Below are positions 33,798-42,173 of a stretch of 64,000 bases of DNA, piece after piece. The stretch is from Marseilla massiliensis (GTDB lineage Bacteria > Bacteroidota > Bacteroidia > Bacteroidales > Bacteroidaceae). The notes under the pieces were generated by a model, which searched no databases, was not told the origin of the DNA, and saw only the letters and a list, made by a program, of their open reading frames with translations. The number at the start of each line of letters is the position of its first letter. The first letter of the stretch is position 1. Location: contig NZ_JACJJG010000001.1 in assembly GCF_016899855.1 (NCBI RefSeq), positions 100,256 through 164,255 on the forward strand, given 5' to 3'. Both the position numbers and the translations under genes were made by a program.

Positions 33798-35069
33798 ATG
33801 TTCGGTCTAGTGGATTGCAACAACTTCTATTGTTCGTGTGAACGGGTCTTCAATCCGGGATTGCGCACACAGCCAGTGGTGGTGCTGTCTAACAATGACG
33901 GTTGCATCATTGCCCGCAGCAACGAGGCAAAGGCGTTGGGTATAGAAATGGGTACGCCTTTTTACCAAGCAAAAGAATTGCTGGAGCGTGAAAAGGTTGC
34001 CGTGTTCAGTTCCAATTACACACTTTATGGTGACATGAGCCGCAGGGTGATGATGCTGCTTTCGGAATTCACGCCCGAATTGATGCAATATTCCATCGAT
34101 GAAGCTTTCATCGACCTTACAGGCATGGGCGGTGGAGAAGCATTGCGTGAGTACGGCAAACGCATCGTGCGTACCATTGGCAAGGGTACAGGAATCCCGG
34201 TAACGCTTGGCATAGCTCCGACCAAGACCTTGGCAAAAGTGGCAAGCAGGTATGGAAAGAAATACAAAGGTTACGGGGGTGTCTGCCTGATTGACACCGA
34301 AGAAAAGCGCATCAAGGCATTGCAAGGTTTTGACATCGCCGATGTGTGGGGCATTGGCAGACGCTCTGCCAAGAAGTTGGAATACCATGGAGTCAAAAAC
34401 GCATGGGATTTCACGCAGTGGAGTGAAAGCCGGGTAAGACGGTTGCTTACCGTCACAGGTGTGAGGACATGGAAGGAACTCCGTGGCGAAAGTTGCATAA
34501 ACATCAGCGAACTGCCCGAAAAGCAGAGCATCTGTACCAGCCGCAGTTTTCCCGACAAAGGTTTGTCTGAGTTGGAAGTGGTGGAAGAAGCAGTAGCCAA
34601 CTTTGCCGCTTCATGTGTCCGCAAGTTGCGTGAGCAAAAGAGTCGTTGCTGCCAACTGACCGTATTCGCTTATACCAGCCGTTTCCGCAACGATGTGCCA
34701 AACCATATTATCAACCGCACAGTTACATTGCCCATGCCCACCAACGACCAATTGGAGTTGGTAGCCGCAGCAGTCCAAGCACTCCGTACTGAATGGCGTG
34801 AGAATGGAAGATACCACTACAAGAAAGCCGGTGTCATCGTGTGGGACATTAGTCCAAACACTGCCGTCCAAACTGTCCTCTTTGACTCCATAGACCGTGC
34901 CAAACAAGCTCGCCTTTCAGCGGCTATCGATGCCATCAACCAACGGAATGGTTTTAATACCGTAAAAGTGGCAAGCCAAGGCACGGACAAACGTTGGCAC
35001 TTGAAATGCGAACACAAGTCAGCCCAATACTCCACAAACCTTAACGAAGTCATCAAAGTCAAAGTCTGA
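33798..35069 (+). CDS. umuC: UmuC-like Y-family translesion polymerase
   Basis: The 423-residue protein has the Y-family palm motifs FGLVDCNNFYCSCERVF and SIDEAFIDL, the helix-hairpin-helix segment (DVWGIGRRSAKKLEYHG) and a UmuC-type C-terminus. A clamp-binding motif QTVLF lies at residues 358-362, where the E. coli protein has QLNLF. It copies damaged DNA as polymerase V with UmuD. The element's own beta clamp (9936-11057) is a natural partner. Confidence 0.92.
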   Translation: MFGLVDCNNFYCSCERVFNPGLRTQPVVVLSNNDGCIIARSNEAKALGIEMGTPFYQAKELLEREKVAVFSSNYTLYGDMSRRVMMLLSEFTPELMQYSIDEAFIDLTGMGGGEALREYGKRIVRTIGKGTGIPVTLGIAPTKTLAKVASRYGKKYKGYGGVCLIDTEEKRIKALQGFDIADVWGIGRRSAKKLEYHGVKNAWDFTQWSESRVRRLLTVTGVRTWKELRGESCINISELPEKQSICTSRSFPDKGLSELEVVEEAVANFAASCVRKLREQKSRCCQLTVFAYTSRFRNDVPNHIINRTVTLPMPTNDQLELVAAAVQALRTEWRENGRYHYKKAGVIVWDISPNTAVQTVLFDSIDRAKQARLSAAIDAINQRNGFNTVKVASQGTDKRWHLKCEHKSAQYSTNLNEVIKVKV

Positions 35070-35103
35070 ACAGTATTCTATTGCCTTCAAAAAAGAAAGG
35101 CTG

Positions 35104-35244
35104 GTGCAACTGGCAAAGTGGTTTACTCCTTTCCTTGTTCTATATATACAAGATGTCATTAAACTTAATTTCTAAAACTATTATTATTCATTACCAAAGA
35201 GATGTTGCAAGAGGTTTACTTCGTTCCTTGTAGTATATACAAGA
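35104..35244. repeat. Imperfect direct repeat with inverted repeats after umuC
   Basis: Two related stretches (about 35104-35153 and 35203-35244) share GGTTTACT, TTCCTTGT and ATATACAAGA. Each contains CTTGT...ACAAG (35134-35152 and 35227-35243). They may be operator or binding sites. The rest of 35245-35581 shows one TACTTTTG promoter-like word near 35382 and no convincing gene. Confidence 0.45.
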
Positions 35245-35581
35245 AAATTTAAACCTACTTTTTAAATTCCTGCTTGCGCAATCAAGTCCGGATAGGGCTT
35301 TTAGGTAAATCAGTCAACAAGTACTCACCGACAACAGCCATAACTTTTCTTTTGGAAGGAAAAAACAAATTGAATCCACTACTTTTGTACACTTGATAGG
35401 TCAACTCTCTTCTGACGACACGCAATTGCCTTGACATACTATTTGATTCCATTATCTGGAAGGATGTCGTCAAGCGTCATAACATGCAGAACACGACTGA
35501 CGCAGTTCACCGTCATTTTTCCAGTCCTTTGCGAGCTTTACTCTTTCGATTCATGAATTTTCCTAACTATAATATTGATTT

Positions 35582-35779
35582 TTAATAATTCTCTTCACAT
35601 ATGTTATCAAGTTCCCTGATTATACATGATACACTTTTTCCAGTCAGACATTCAATGTCATACAGCAAATCCACCAAAAAGTGATATGCCTTACTTCCGG
35701 CTTCCGTAAATTCTCCCGTACTGTCGAATACCTCACCGACACATCCAATTCCTTGTAGCAATTCTTCCAATGTCTTCAT
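35582..35779 (-). CDS. Unknown 65-residue protein behind leader G
   Basis: The acidic, helical product (MKTLEELLQGIGCVGEVFDSTGEF..., CIIRELDNICEENY) is not recognised. Support comes from its leader: a complete copy of the structured element ends about 30 bp upstream. Confidence 0.55.
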   Translation of the reverse strand: MKTLEELLQGIGCVGEVFDSTGEFTEAGSKAYHFLVDLLYDIECLTGKSVSCIIRELDNICEENY

Positions 35780-35810
35780 CCGTTTTTGAATTTAAGTTTA
35801 CTTTCCCTCT

Positions 35811-35992
35811 GTTCGACGTCCTTCAATCGGAAGCCGCTTCGGTTTTTCGGTGCAGTAAAAGGTTGCCGAAAAAGCCATTCCCGATGTTTTTTCCGGTAAA
35901 TTACTCTTGCAATGCAAGGAAGAATTTGCCGGAAATGCACTTCAAAACGGAGGGAACAGGCGCGGCAACCTATATTCGCACAAGATAAAACC
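35811..35992 (-). ncRNA. Structured leader (G)
   Basis: Outer helix GGTTTT (35841-35846) with AAAACC (35987-35992). Second helix GGTTGCCG (35861-35868) with CGGCAACC (35963-35970), perfect. The core is 35893-35932: CCGG/CCGG, AAATT/AATTT, loop ACT against GAAG, CTTGC/GCAAG. The loop has T in place of G, the only change among seven copies. CTTTCCCTCTG (35811-35821) is next to the gene. Confidence 0.65.
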
Positions 35993-36212
35993 TCTGGCGG
36001 TGGCGGTATGGAGGCTGCAACATGGAATGTTCGGACTGATATAAAGGGCAAGAGGCTTGAGAAGCAAGGTCTATAGAAAGGGTTGGTAAGCATATATATA
36101 AGGATAACGGCAGACTTCAAGCCGACATTTCTTTGTAACTTACAACCGGTAAAATAGGAACAACCCGACACAAAATATCATGCAGGACGGATTGCTCCGC
36201 TCTGCATCAGAA

Positions 36213-36297
36213 CTGAATTAGTCATAACTTAATTTGTTTGATGTTGTAAAATTACTCTTTTTATATTAACAGTCAGATTAAATCTTGACTAATTCAG
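36213..36297. repeat. 12-bp inverted repeat beside the integrase gene
   Basis: CTGAATTAGTCA (36213-36224) and TGACTAATTCAG (36286-36297) are perfect inverted copies with 61 bp between them, ending 12 bp before the integrase stop. They may be a terminator, an excision-factor site or the scar of a small insertion. Confidence 0.5.
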
Positions 36298-36308
36298 ATA
36301 ATTATTGT

Positions 36309-37541
36309 TTAGTCTGATGTTAAATGTGTAGCTGCATCATTGAAACAATCTAGTTTCTCAGATAAATTCATCATGTCATGCTCTATCTTTTTATTGGTGA
36401 TGCGGGCATAAATTTGTGTTGTTTTTATATTTGCATGACCTAACATCTTTGATACCGATTCTACGGGCACCCCTTTGCTGAGCATCATTGTGGCGAACGT
36501 GTGTCTTGCGAGATGATAGGTCAACCGTTTTCTTATTCCACATAAATCCGCGATTTCTTTCAAATACGCATTCATCTTCTGATTAGAAAGAATGGGCAGT
36601 AATTTCCCGTCTTTTGTTTTGCCTTTGTACTTGTTGATAATCATTAAAGGAATGTCCAGCAATAAAATATTGCTTTCGACATGGGTTTTCTGCCTCCTTG
36701 TCATTATCCATTTCTTCCCGTCAAGAGTTACAATGTTGTCTTGGGTCAGATTTGCCACATCTATGTATGCAAGCCCACAGAAACACGAAAATATGAATAT
36801 ATCACGGACGGATTCCAAACGTGGAGTGGAAAACTCTTTTTCCATGATTCTTGTAATTTCATCGTCTGTGAGGAAACCCCTGTCAACGGATTCGAGATGG
36901 AAACGATGCTGGGCGAATGGATCGTGCGTCAATACGCCGCACTTTTGTGCAAATATGACTACGGTCTTAAAAAACTTCAATGTCTTGGTTGCACTATTGG
37001 GCTTAAGACTGACCACTGTGCGCAGGTAAATATCAAAGTCATGAATGATTACATGGGTCAATTCAGACGGCATTATATCCTTGCGACCATATTTCAGTTT
37101 CAAGAAATTCTCAAAGTGTTTTCCAGCCGCAGAATATTTGTGATATGTGGCCAGCGTTTTCCCTTTACCAACTTGAGCCTTGATGTCCTCAAGGTACTTG
37201 CCGTAGAAATCGAGGAAAGTTGTACATTCCTTGTTCTTGCCAAGATAAATGCTTTTTATCTTATCAAGGGTAAGATCCTTGTCAAACTGGTGCTTTAGGA
37301 AGATATTCCGCAAATCTGATGAAATGTTGTCAATTTGGGCATTGGTGTTCAAGACCTCGGAAGTACGTCCTTTAAGGCGATTTGTTTCGTTTGACCATTT
37401 TGTCTTGTCAACGTTGATTCCTGCAGACCCGACAGTAAGCATTTTTCCATTAAGATAAATCCGTATCATCAACGGTGATTTACCTTCCTTGTTTACGTAA
37501 TTTGTGCGTATATAATACGACACCTTAAAAATAAGTCTCAT
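36309..37541 (-). CDS. int: Tyrosine recombinase (element integrase)
   Basis: The 410-residue protein has the Bacteroides-type architecture: an N-terminal arm-binding domain, a SAM-like core-binding domain (about 105-205) and the catalytic domain. Catalytic residues visible are Lys285, His343, Arg346 (HLARH), His369 (LGH) and the nucleophile Tyr378. The first arginine is replaced by alanine (CGLAYID, residue 258), as in many Bacteroidetes integrases. It lies next to tRNA-Ser, the likely attachment site, and marks the right end of the element. Confidence 0.92.
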   Translation of the reverse strand: MRLIFKVSYYIRTNYVNKEGKSPLMIRIYLNGKMLTVGSAGINVDKTKWSNETNRLKGRTSEVLNTNAQIDNISSDLRNIFLKHQFDKDLTLDKIKSIYLGKNKECTTFLDFYGKYLEDIKAQVGKGKTLATYHKYSAAGKHFENFLKLKYGRKDIMPSELTHVIIHDFDIYLRTVVSLKPNSATKTLKFFKTVVIFAQKCGVLTHDPFAQHRFHLESVDRGFLTDDEITRIMEKEFSTPRLESVRDIFIFSCFCGLAYIDVANLTQDNIVTLDGKKWIMTRRQKTHVESNILLLDIPLMIINKYKGKTKDGKLLPILSNQKMNAYLKEIADLCGIRKRLTYHLARHTFATMMLSKGVPVESVSKMLGHANIKTTQIYARITNKKIEHDMMNLSEKLDCFNDAATHLTSD

Positions 37542-37644
37542 AATAACACGTTATTTGTGTAGCGCTTTGGCCACAAAGTTAAACATAAATATCTGATATT
37601 AAGCGACTTACAAGGCGTCAATATGGGCTTCAAAAGTACGTCTC

Positions 37645-37697
37645 TGCTACATTTTTTTGGCGGTTGGTCTTCCTGTAGCAGGAAATGTAGCAGGAAA
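37645..37697. repeat. Repeats between integrase and tRNA, possible recombinase sites
   Basis: TGTAGCAGGAAA occurs in tandem at 37674-37685 and 37686-37697, and CTGCTACATTT (37645-37655) is the exact inverse of part of it (37683-37693). Surrounding GGTTGG/CCAACC adds a further inverted repeat. Such arrays next to an integrase often are arm-type or excision-protein sites. The rest of 37542-37758 has no gene. Confidence 0.45.
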
Positions 37698-37761
37698 TGA
37701 CCGAAATGTGACTGCCAACCGATGCATTTATACCGTCAAGATTTGGCGTATATACATGAAA

Positions 37762-37794
37762 AAAGCACCGTAATCACTTGATTTACGGTGCTTT
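37762..37794 (-). terminator. Terminator downstream of tRNA-Ser
   Basis: AAAGCACCGTAA pairs with TTACGGTGCTTT (9-nt loop), followed by T residues in the leftward strand. It ends the tRNA transcript. Confidence 0.85.
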
Positions 37795-37838
37795 ATAAGC
37801 TTTTCGACCCCTTATTTGAATGTCTCCGTTCGGAGCCT

Positions 37839-37926
37839 TGGCGGAGAGAGAGGGATTCGAACCCCCGGTGCCTCTCAGCACGACGGTTTTCAAGACCGTT
37901 GTAATCGACCACTCTACCATCTCTCC
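37839..37926 (-). tRNA. tRNA-Ser(TGA)
   Basis: The acceptor strands GGAGAGA (leftward 37926-37920) and TCTCTCC pair, CCA is encoded, the anticodon loop is CTTGAAA with anticodon TGA, a long variable arm typical of serine tRNAs follows, and the T arm contains GGTTCGAATCC. Its 3' end faces the integrase, the usual arrangement where an element has inserted into a tRNA gene and restored it. Confidence 0.92.
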
Positions 37927-38288
37927 TTTGTCGGGAAGACAAGCTTTGTGTTCAAAAGCGAGTGCAAAGGTAGCAACTTTTCCTGACACATCCAAATTTT
38001 TTTGTAGTTTTTTGCATTTTATTGTGTCGCAATATATATAAACAGGCATTTCAAGTTGACTTTTCCGATATTACACAACCGAAAATCTTATATAGCCATA
38101 ACGCCGCTATCCAGTCGGTTGAAATTACGCATCTGACGACAGCCAATAGCATACCACTAACGCGGCAGGCAAAAACCGTAAGTTTTCACACCGTTTCTCC
38201 TTACTGTTACAGCCATGACGGACTGATATTTTTATATCCTTTAAGCAGAACGAGCGACTTTACTTACAAAATAAAAAGCCACCGATTG

Positions 38289-38365
38289 GAACGTAAAAGA
38301 CGGCCCTTTACAAGATGAAAGACGGCCTTTTGCTTTGCATCCGGCGGCCTTTTATTTGGCAGAAG
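38289..38365. repeat. GC-rich palindromic intergenic repeat, copy 1
   Basis: The stretch contains AAAAGACGGCC, GAAAGACGGCCTTTTGC and GGCGGCCTTTTA. It belongs to a dispersed family with copies at 41967, 50170, 51579 and 59755. The remaining 37927-38288 holds no gene that I can support. Confidence 0.6.
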
Positions 38366-38409
38366 ATTAGGTGGTTCTGTCCGAAATAGCAATTTTTACG
38401 GCCAAACAT

Positions 38410-38440
38410 TTTGCCGCAAGCCCGTTTTTTGCTACCTTTG
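38410..38440 (+). promoter_or_regulatory. Canonical Bacteroidetes promoter of pncB
   Basis: TTTG (38410-38413), 19 bp, then TACCTTTG (38433-38440) fit the -33/-7 consensus exactly. The start codon follows after a leader of about 105 nt. Confidence 0.75.
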
Positions 38441-38551
38441 GCACTTATAATAATAGGCATGAAGGGTTGCGGCAGACGCGCTTTACGGAATCTTCGACAT
38501 GCCATGCGCCGATAATAAGACCGGCAGTGCCCATTTTGCCGACATAATGTC

Positions 38552-39757
38552 ATGGAACAGATAATAAAACACTTTACCGACGACGACCTGTACAAGTTCA
38601 CCATGTGTTGCGCCGTTATCGACAATTTTCCGCGTGCGCAGGTGAAATACACCTTTACCGACAGGGACAACACCGTATATCCGGCAGGCTTTGCGGAAGC
38701 TTTGACCGAACAGATAGCCATGCTCGAGGACTTGAAAATCACCGACGACGAGATTGACTTCATGCGCCGCAAGTGCAGTTTCATACCCGGATGGTTCTAC
38801 AACTACCTCAAGGGCTACCGCTTTAACCGCCATTGGAGCAAGGCGTGGCAGGACGACGAAGGCCACCTGCACGTCGAGTTCGAAGGCAGCTGGGCTGATA
38901 CGATACTCCTCGAAGTAAAGGTCCTTGCCATCATCTCCGACCTTTATTACGAGATGACTGGGCAAAACCGCCTGTTCGATTACGACGCTTACTACGACAA
39001 GACATACCGTAAGGCCGAACGGCTGTTGGGCGCCGGGTGCATATACAGCGACTTCGGCACTCGCCGCCGGGCGTCGTTCATGGCCGAGGACACTGTAATC
39101 AGGGCCATGAAGGACTGCAACATGAGCCGCGAATGGCCGGGGCGCTTTGTCGGTACAAGCAACATCTACCTCGCCATGAAGTACGACCTTCTGCCTATCG
39201 GCACCATGGCCCATGAGTTTGTATGCGCCATTGGCGGCATGTACGGCCCGCAAATGGCCAACAACATCGCCATGAACTCATGGCGAAATACATTCCGCGG
39301 AGCGCTCGGGACATACCTCTACGACAGTTTCGGATGGGATATCTTCAGCCTGAATTTCTCCGAAGACTTCGCCAACCTGTTCAAGGGCCTGCGCGTAGAC
39401 AGCGGCGACAACTATGAACAACTTATGCTCATAGTGGACAAATACCGCTCGTTCGGCATCGACCCGAGAACGAAACAAGTGATATTCAGCAACGCACTCG
39501 ACACTGACAGCGCCATAGAAGTACAGCAATTCGCGAAGGATTACTGCCAGCCATCGTTCGGAATAGGAACCCACTTTACCAACGACTTCGACGGAGTGAA
39601 ACCCCTCAACATCGTGATAAAGCTCGTGGCAGCCAAAATAACGGAATCATGGACGTTTTACAACGAGACCTGCAAGCTGAGCGAAGACGAGGGCAAACAC
39701 ACGGGAAGGCCCGAAGTCGTGAAACGGTTTATGCAAGCTCTCAATATCAACAGCTGA
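38552..39757 (+). CDS. pncB: Nicotinate phosphoribosyltransferase
   Basis: The 401-residue enzyme converts nicotinate and PRPP to nicotinate mononucleotide in NAD salvage. Recognised segments are FTDDDLYKFTM, the VGTSNIYLA motif, GTMAHEFVCA, and FGIGTHFTNDF with the conserved histidine region. Length is normal for the family. It is a single-gene unit with a canonical promoter and a strong terminator. Confidence 0.93.
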   Translation: MEQIIKHFTDDDLYKFTMCCAVIDNFPRAQVKYTFTDRDNTVYPAGFAEALTEQIAMLEDLKITDDEIDFMRRKCSFIPGWFYNYLKGYRFNRHWSKAWQDDEGHLHVEFEGSWADTILLEVKVLAIISDLYYEMTGQNRLFDYDAYYDKTYRKAERLLGAGCIYSDFGTRRRASFMAEDTVIRAMKDCNMSREWPGRFVGTSNIYLAMKYDLLPIGTMAHEFVCAIGGMYGPQMANNIAMNSWRNTFRGALGTYLYDSFGWDIFSLNFSEDFANLFKGLRVDSGDNYEQLMLIVDKYRSFGIDPRTKQVIFSNALDTDSAIEVQQFAKDYCQPSFGIGTHFTNDFDGVKPLNIVIKLVAAKITESWTFYNETCKLSEDEGKHTGRPEVVKRFMQALNINS

Positions 39758-39779
39758 ACATAACGTGCCGGAATATAAC

Positions 39780-39818
39780 AAAATGGCGGACTGCCCGGAT
39801 TCAGCAGTCCGCCATTTT
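39780..39818. terminator. Bidirectional terminator
   Basis: AAAATGGCGGACTGC pairs perfectly with GCAGTCCGCCATTTT (9-nt loop), giving a T run on either strand between pncB and the GNAT gene. Confidence 0.88.
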
Positions 39819-39819
39819 G

Positions 39820-40854
39820 TTATTTGTCATTTACCGCAACACGGCATTTCCACTCGTCACGAGTCATCCGCATGAAATGCTCCGTACGCATATCACCGAG
39901 CGGAGACATCTTCTCCGGCTCGGTATGATGGAACTTAAAGCCGCACTTTTCCATCACGCGGCGCGACTGGCGGTTGCCGTCGTAGTATCCACACCATACA
40001 GCTGACAGGTTTAAGTCGGCAAAACAACGATGCAGCAGGCAGTCCACAGCTTCAGGAATAAGCCCCTGTCCCCAATAGGGCACGCCTATCCAATATCCGA
40101 TTTCGGCTTCACCGGCTTTCATTGCCGCGCTGTGCATGCCGTCAGCGAACATTATGCCTACGCTGCCTACGGGTTCGCCAGTCTCCTTTAGCACTACGGC
40201 GTATGTTTCAGGAGCGGCGAAGACGGTGCGTATTATTTCGCGACTATGCTCCACCGAGGTATGCGGCGGCCATCCTGCTATCGGCCCGACATCAGGATGA
40301 CTGGCGTATTTGTACAGAGCTACGGCGTCGTCCTCGCGCCATCTTCTCAGCACAAGCCGCGCGGTTGACAGGCAGACGCTTGTCTCCAGCTGCTTTCTCA
40401 TCTTGTAATTAGTAAGGTATAATTTGCAGGCCCTCGCCTTTTGCTCTTTTTCAACGACATAACCTCTGTGCCTGAAAAACGGCAATGCCGTTACGCTTAC
40501 GTCCGATGTTACCTCCGTAATGCCACGGCTTCTTGCGTGGGTCTCGACAACAGACAACAATGACGAGGCAACACCGCAACCCTGGCAGTCCTTGTGCACG
40601 AACATATAGTCAAGGTAGCCGTCATCGGTCATGGCCGCAAAACCGACTATCCGCCCGTCGCCGTCAGTTGCCACGATAAAATATAATTGACTAACAAGCT
40701 CGCTCCATCCCACCTTACGCTCGCCGCACGAAGCCCAGTCGGCAGCCTCTTCAGGCGAATAATCGGCAATGTTGACATTCATTATCGTATCGGCGAAGAG
40801 CGACTTGATTTCTTCAACGTCGGCCAACGAAGCCCTGCGGCAAGTTATGTCCAT
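39820..40854 (-). CDS. Double GNAT acetyltransferase
   Basis: The 344-residue protein fuses two acetyltransferase domains. Residues 1-155 are a classic GNAT (FVHKDCQGCGVASSLL, FFRHRGY). Residues about 165-335 resemble RimJ/RimL-type enzymes (LSTARLVLRRWREDDA, IGYWIGVPYWGQGLIPEAV, SRRVMEKCGFKF). Substrates are unknown. Its stop lies inside the base of the pncB terminator region, and the mscS-like gene ends 13 bp upstream of its start region in the same direction. Confidence 0.85.
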   Translation of the reverse strand: MDITCRRASLADVEEIKSLFADTIMNVNIADYSPEEAADWASCGERKVGWSELVSQLYFIVATDGDGRIVGFAAMTDDGYLDYMFVHKDCQGCGVASSLLSVVETHARSRGITEVTSDVSVTALPFFRHRGYVVEKEQKARACKLYLTNYKMRKQLETSVCLSTARLVLRRWREDDAVALYKYASHPDVGPIAGWPPHTSVEHSREIIRTVFAAPETYAVVLKETGEPVGSVGIMFADGMHSAAMKAGEAEIGYWIGVPYWGQGLIPEAVDCLLHRCFADLNLSAVWCGYYDGNRQSRRVMEKCGFKFHHTEPEKMSPLGDMRTEHFMRMTRDEWKCRVAVNDK

Positions 40855-40867
40855 ATCTACAGTTTGG

Positions 40868-41734
40868 TTACTTCGCGGCGATTATATTATAATAAGGATA
40901 AGGTATCTCGATGTTTTCCTTGTCGAAACGTTCCTTTACGGCCTTCAGCAAGTCGCACTTCAAGGCGAATGCCCCGCCGAACGTAGCCGCCCAGGCGTAT
41001 GCCCTCAATGTGATAGCCGAGTCGCCGAGGTTGGTAACGCGCACTACAACCTGCGGAACACCGTTCTTTTTTTCTTCCTCCGTACGGTGGTCAAGCAGTC
41101 CCGGGTGCTTCATAACCTCGTCACGCATTATATCAATGGCACGGTTAAGGTCGACCGTATACGACACGCCTACCTCTACGAAAGCGCAAGTGGCCGTATC
41201 ACCGTAGGATGAGTTGATGATGGTACTCGAGTTGATTTTATTGTTCGGGACAAGAATCATCCTGTTCTCGGCGTCACGTATAACCGTATGCCGCAATGTT
41301 ATCTCCAGCACCGTGCCCTTTATTACGTTGTCAACCTCGATATAGTCGCCGAGCTTGAACGGATGGGAAAAGATTATAAACAGCCCGCCAACAATGTTGG
41401 ACAAGGCGTCCTGCGAAGCCAAGCCCACGGCCATAGCCATTATTCCGGCACTGGCCAGGATGGAGTTGCTTACCTTCTCCATGCCGGGTATGAGCGAAAG
41501 GAAGCCTGCAATACCGATTATATATATCGTCGTGACCACTATCCGCTGCATGAAGCTTACCTTTGTGGCATCAAGTATGAGCTTGCCCTGCCGCCTCAGT
41601 GAACGGCGGAAAAAGTACTTGGTTACGCCGGTCAGCACCCGCACGAAGAGGTATATGACCGTGCCCTTTATCAAAAAAACTATTATCCAGCGCAGCGAAA
41701 CGCCGAATATCACAGTATTCATCAGTTCGTCCAT
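40868..41734 (-). CDS. MscS-family mechanosensitive channel
   Basis: The 288-residue protein has two or three N-terminal membrane helices, the pore helix with small residues (ILASAGIMAMAVGLASQDALSNIVGGLFII) and the beta domain (FKLGDYIEVDNVIKGTVLEITLRHTVIRD, VPNNKINSSTIIN). It should open on hypo-osmotic stress. It is transcribed toward the GNAT gene, 13 bp away. Confidence 0.92.
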   Translation of the reverse strand: MDELMNTVIFGVSLRWIIVFLIKGTVIYLFVRVLTGVTKYFFRRSLRRQGKLILDATKVSFMQRIVVTTIYIIGIAGFLSLIPGMEKVSNSILASAGIMAMAVGLASQDALSNIVGGLFIIFSHPFKLGDYIEVDNVIKGTVLEITLRHTVIRDAENRMILVPNNKINSSTIINSSYGDTATCAFVEVGVSYTVDLNRAIDIMRDEVMKHPGLLDHRTEEEKKNGVPQVVVRVTNLGDSAITLRAYAWAATFGGAFALKCDLLKAVKERFDKENIEIPYPYYNIIAAK

Positions 41735-41966
41735 CGTTAAAACGCTTTATTCCATTACGCCACAAAGTTAGCAATTATTTCCCATACGGCAAGGGCTATG
41801 CCGTGTTTTTGCAGGAATACGGCACATGGCAAAACCCCGGAAGCATGCACGCGGCCATACTCAAAGCCCCTACCCCGACACAAGTAAACACCCATCGGCA
41901 GCCGACTCAAGGCACACAGGCGGCCCGCCGTTGGCCCGGCTGTAACTCACTGATAATCAGAGGCAT

Positions 41967-42034
41967 TGCGAAAGGCCGTCTTTCGGGCGGTGAAAGGCGG
42001 CCTTTTACAATCCAAAAGACGGCCTTTCGCAGTG
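41967..42034. repeat. GC-rich palindromic intergenic repeat, copy 2
   Basis: GCGAAAGGCCGTCTTTCG and AAAAGACGGCCTTTCGC are inverted relative to each other around a GGCGGCCTTTTA middle. It lies between the divergent mscS and cysE genes; 41735-41966 otherwise holds nothing that I can name. Confidence 0.6.
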
Positions 42035-42117
42035 CGATTTACCGCATACAGGAAAACATGCGGCCACCGGATTGTTCGACAGAGAGCCACGGACATGATT
42101 AATAAAAGTGTAAAAAA

Positions 42118-42149
42118 TTTGGCTCGTAACGATAAATGAATTAAATTTG
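42118..42149 (+). promoter_or_regulatory. Canonical promoter of serine acetyltransferase
   Basis: TTTG (42118-42121), 20 bp, TAAATTTG (42142-42149). The start codon follows 24 bp later. Confidence 0.75.
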
Positions 42150-42173
42150 CAAGCAATATTGACACACAACCGA

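Noticed and set aside
35282..35473. Leftward ORF of 63 codons
   Set aside because: No promoter, leader or recognisable pattern; the codon pattern is unconvincing in an AT-rich gap.
8981..36000. Repeated leaders read as a CRISPR or insertion-sequence array
   Set aside because: Copies are kilobases apart, differ in sequence while keeping base pairing, have no regular spacers or transposase, and always lie before leftward genes.
38459..38515. 18-codon leader peptide upstream of pncB
   Set aside because: The basic peptide has no attenuation-like residues or adjacent alternative hairpins; I see no support beyond an ATG.
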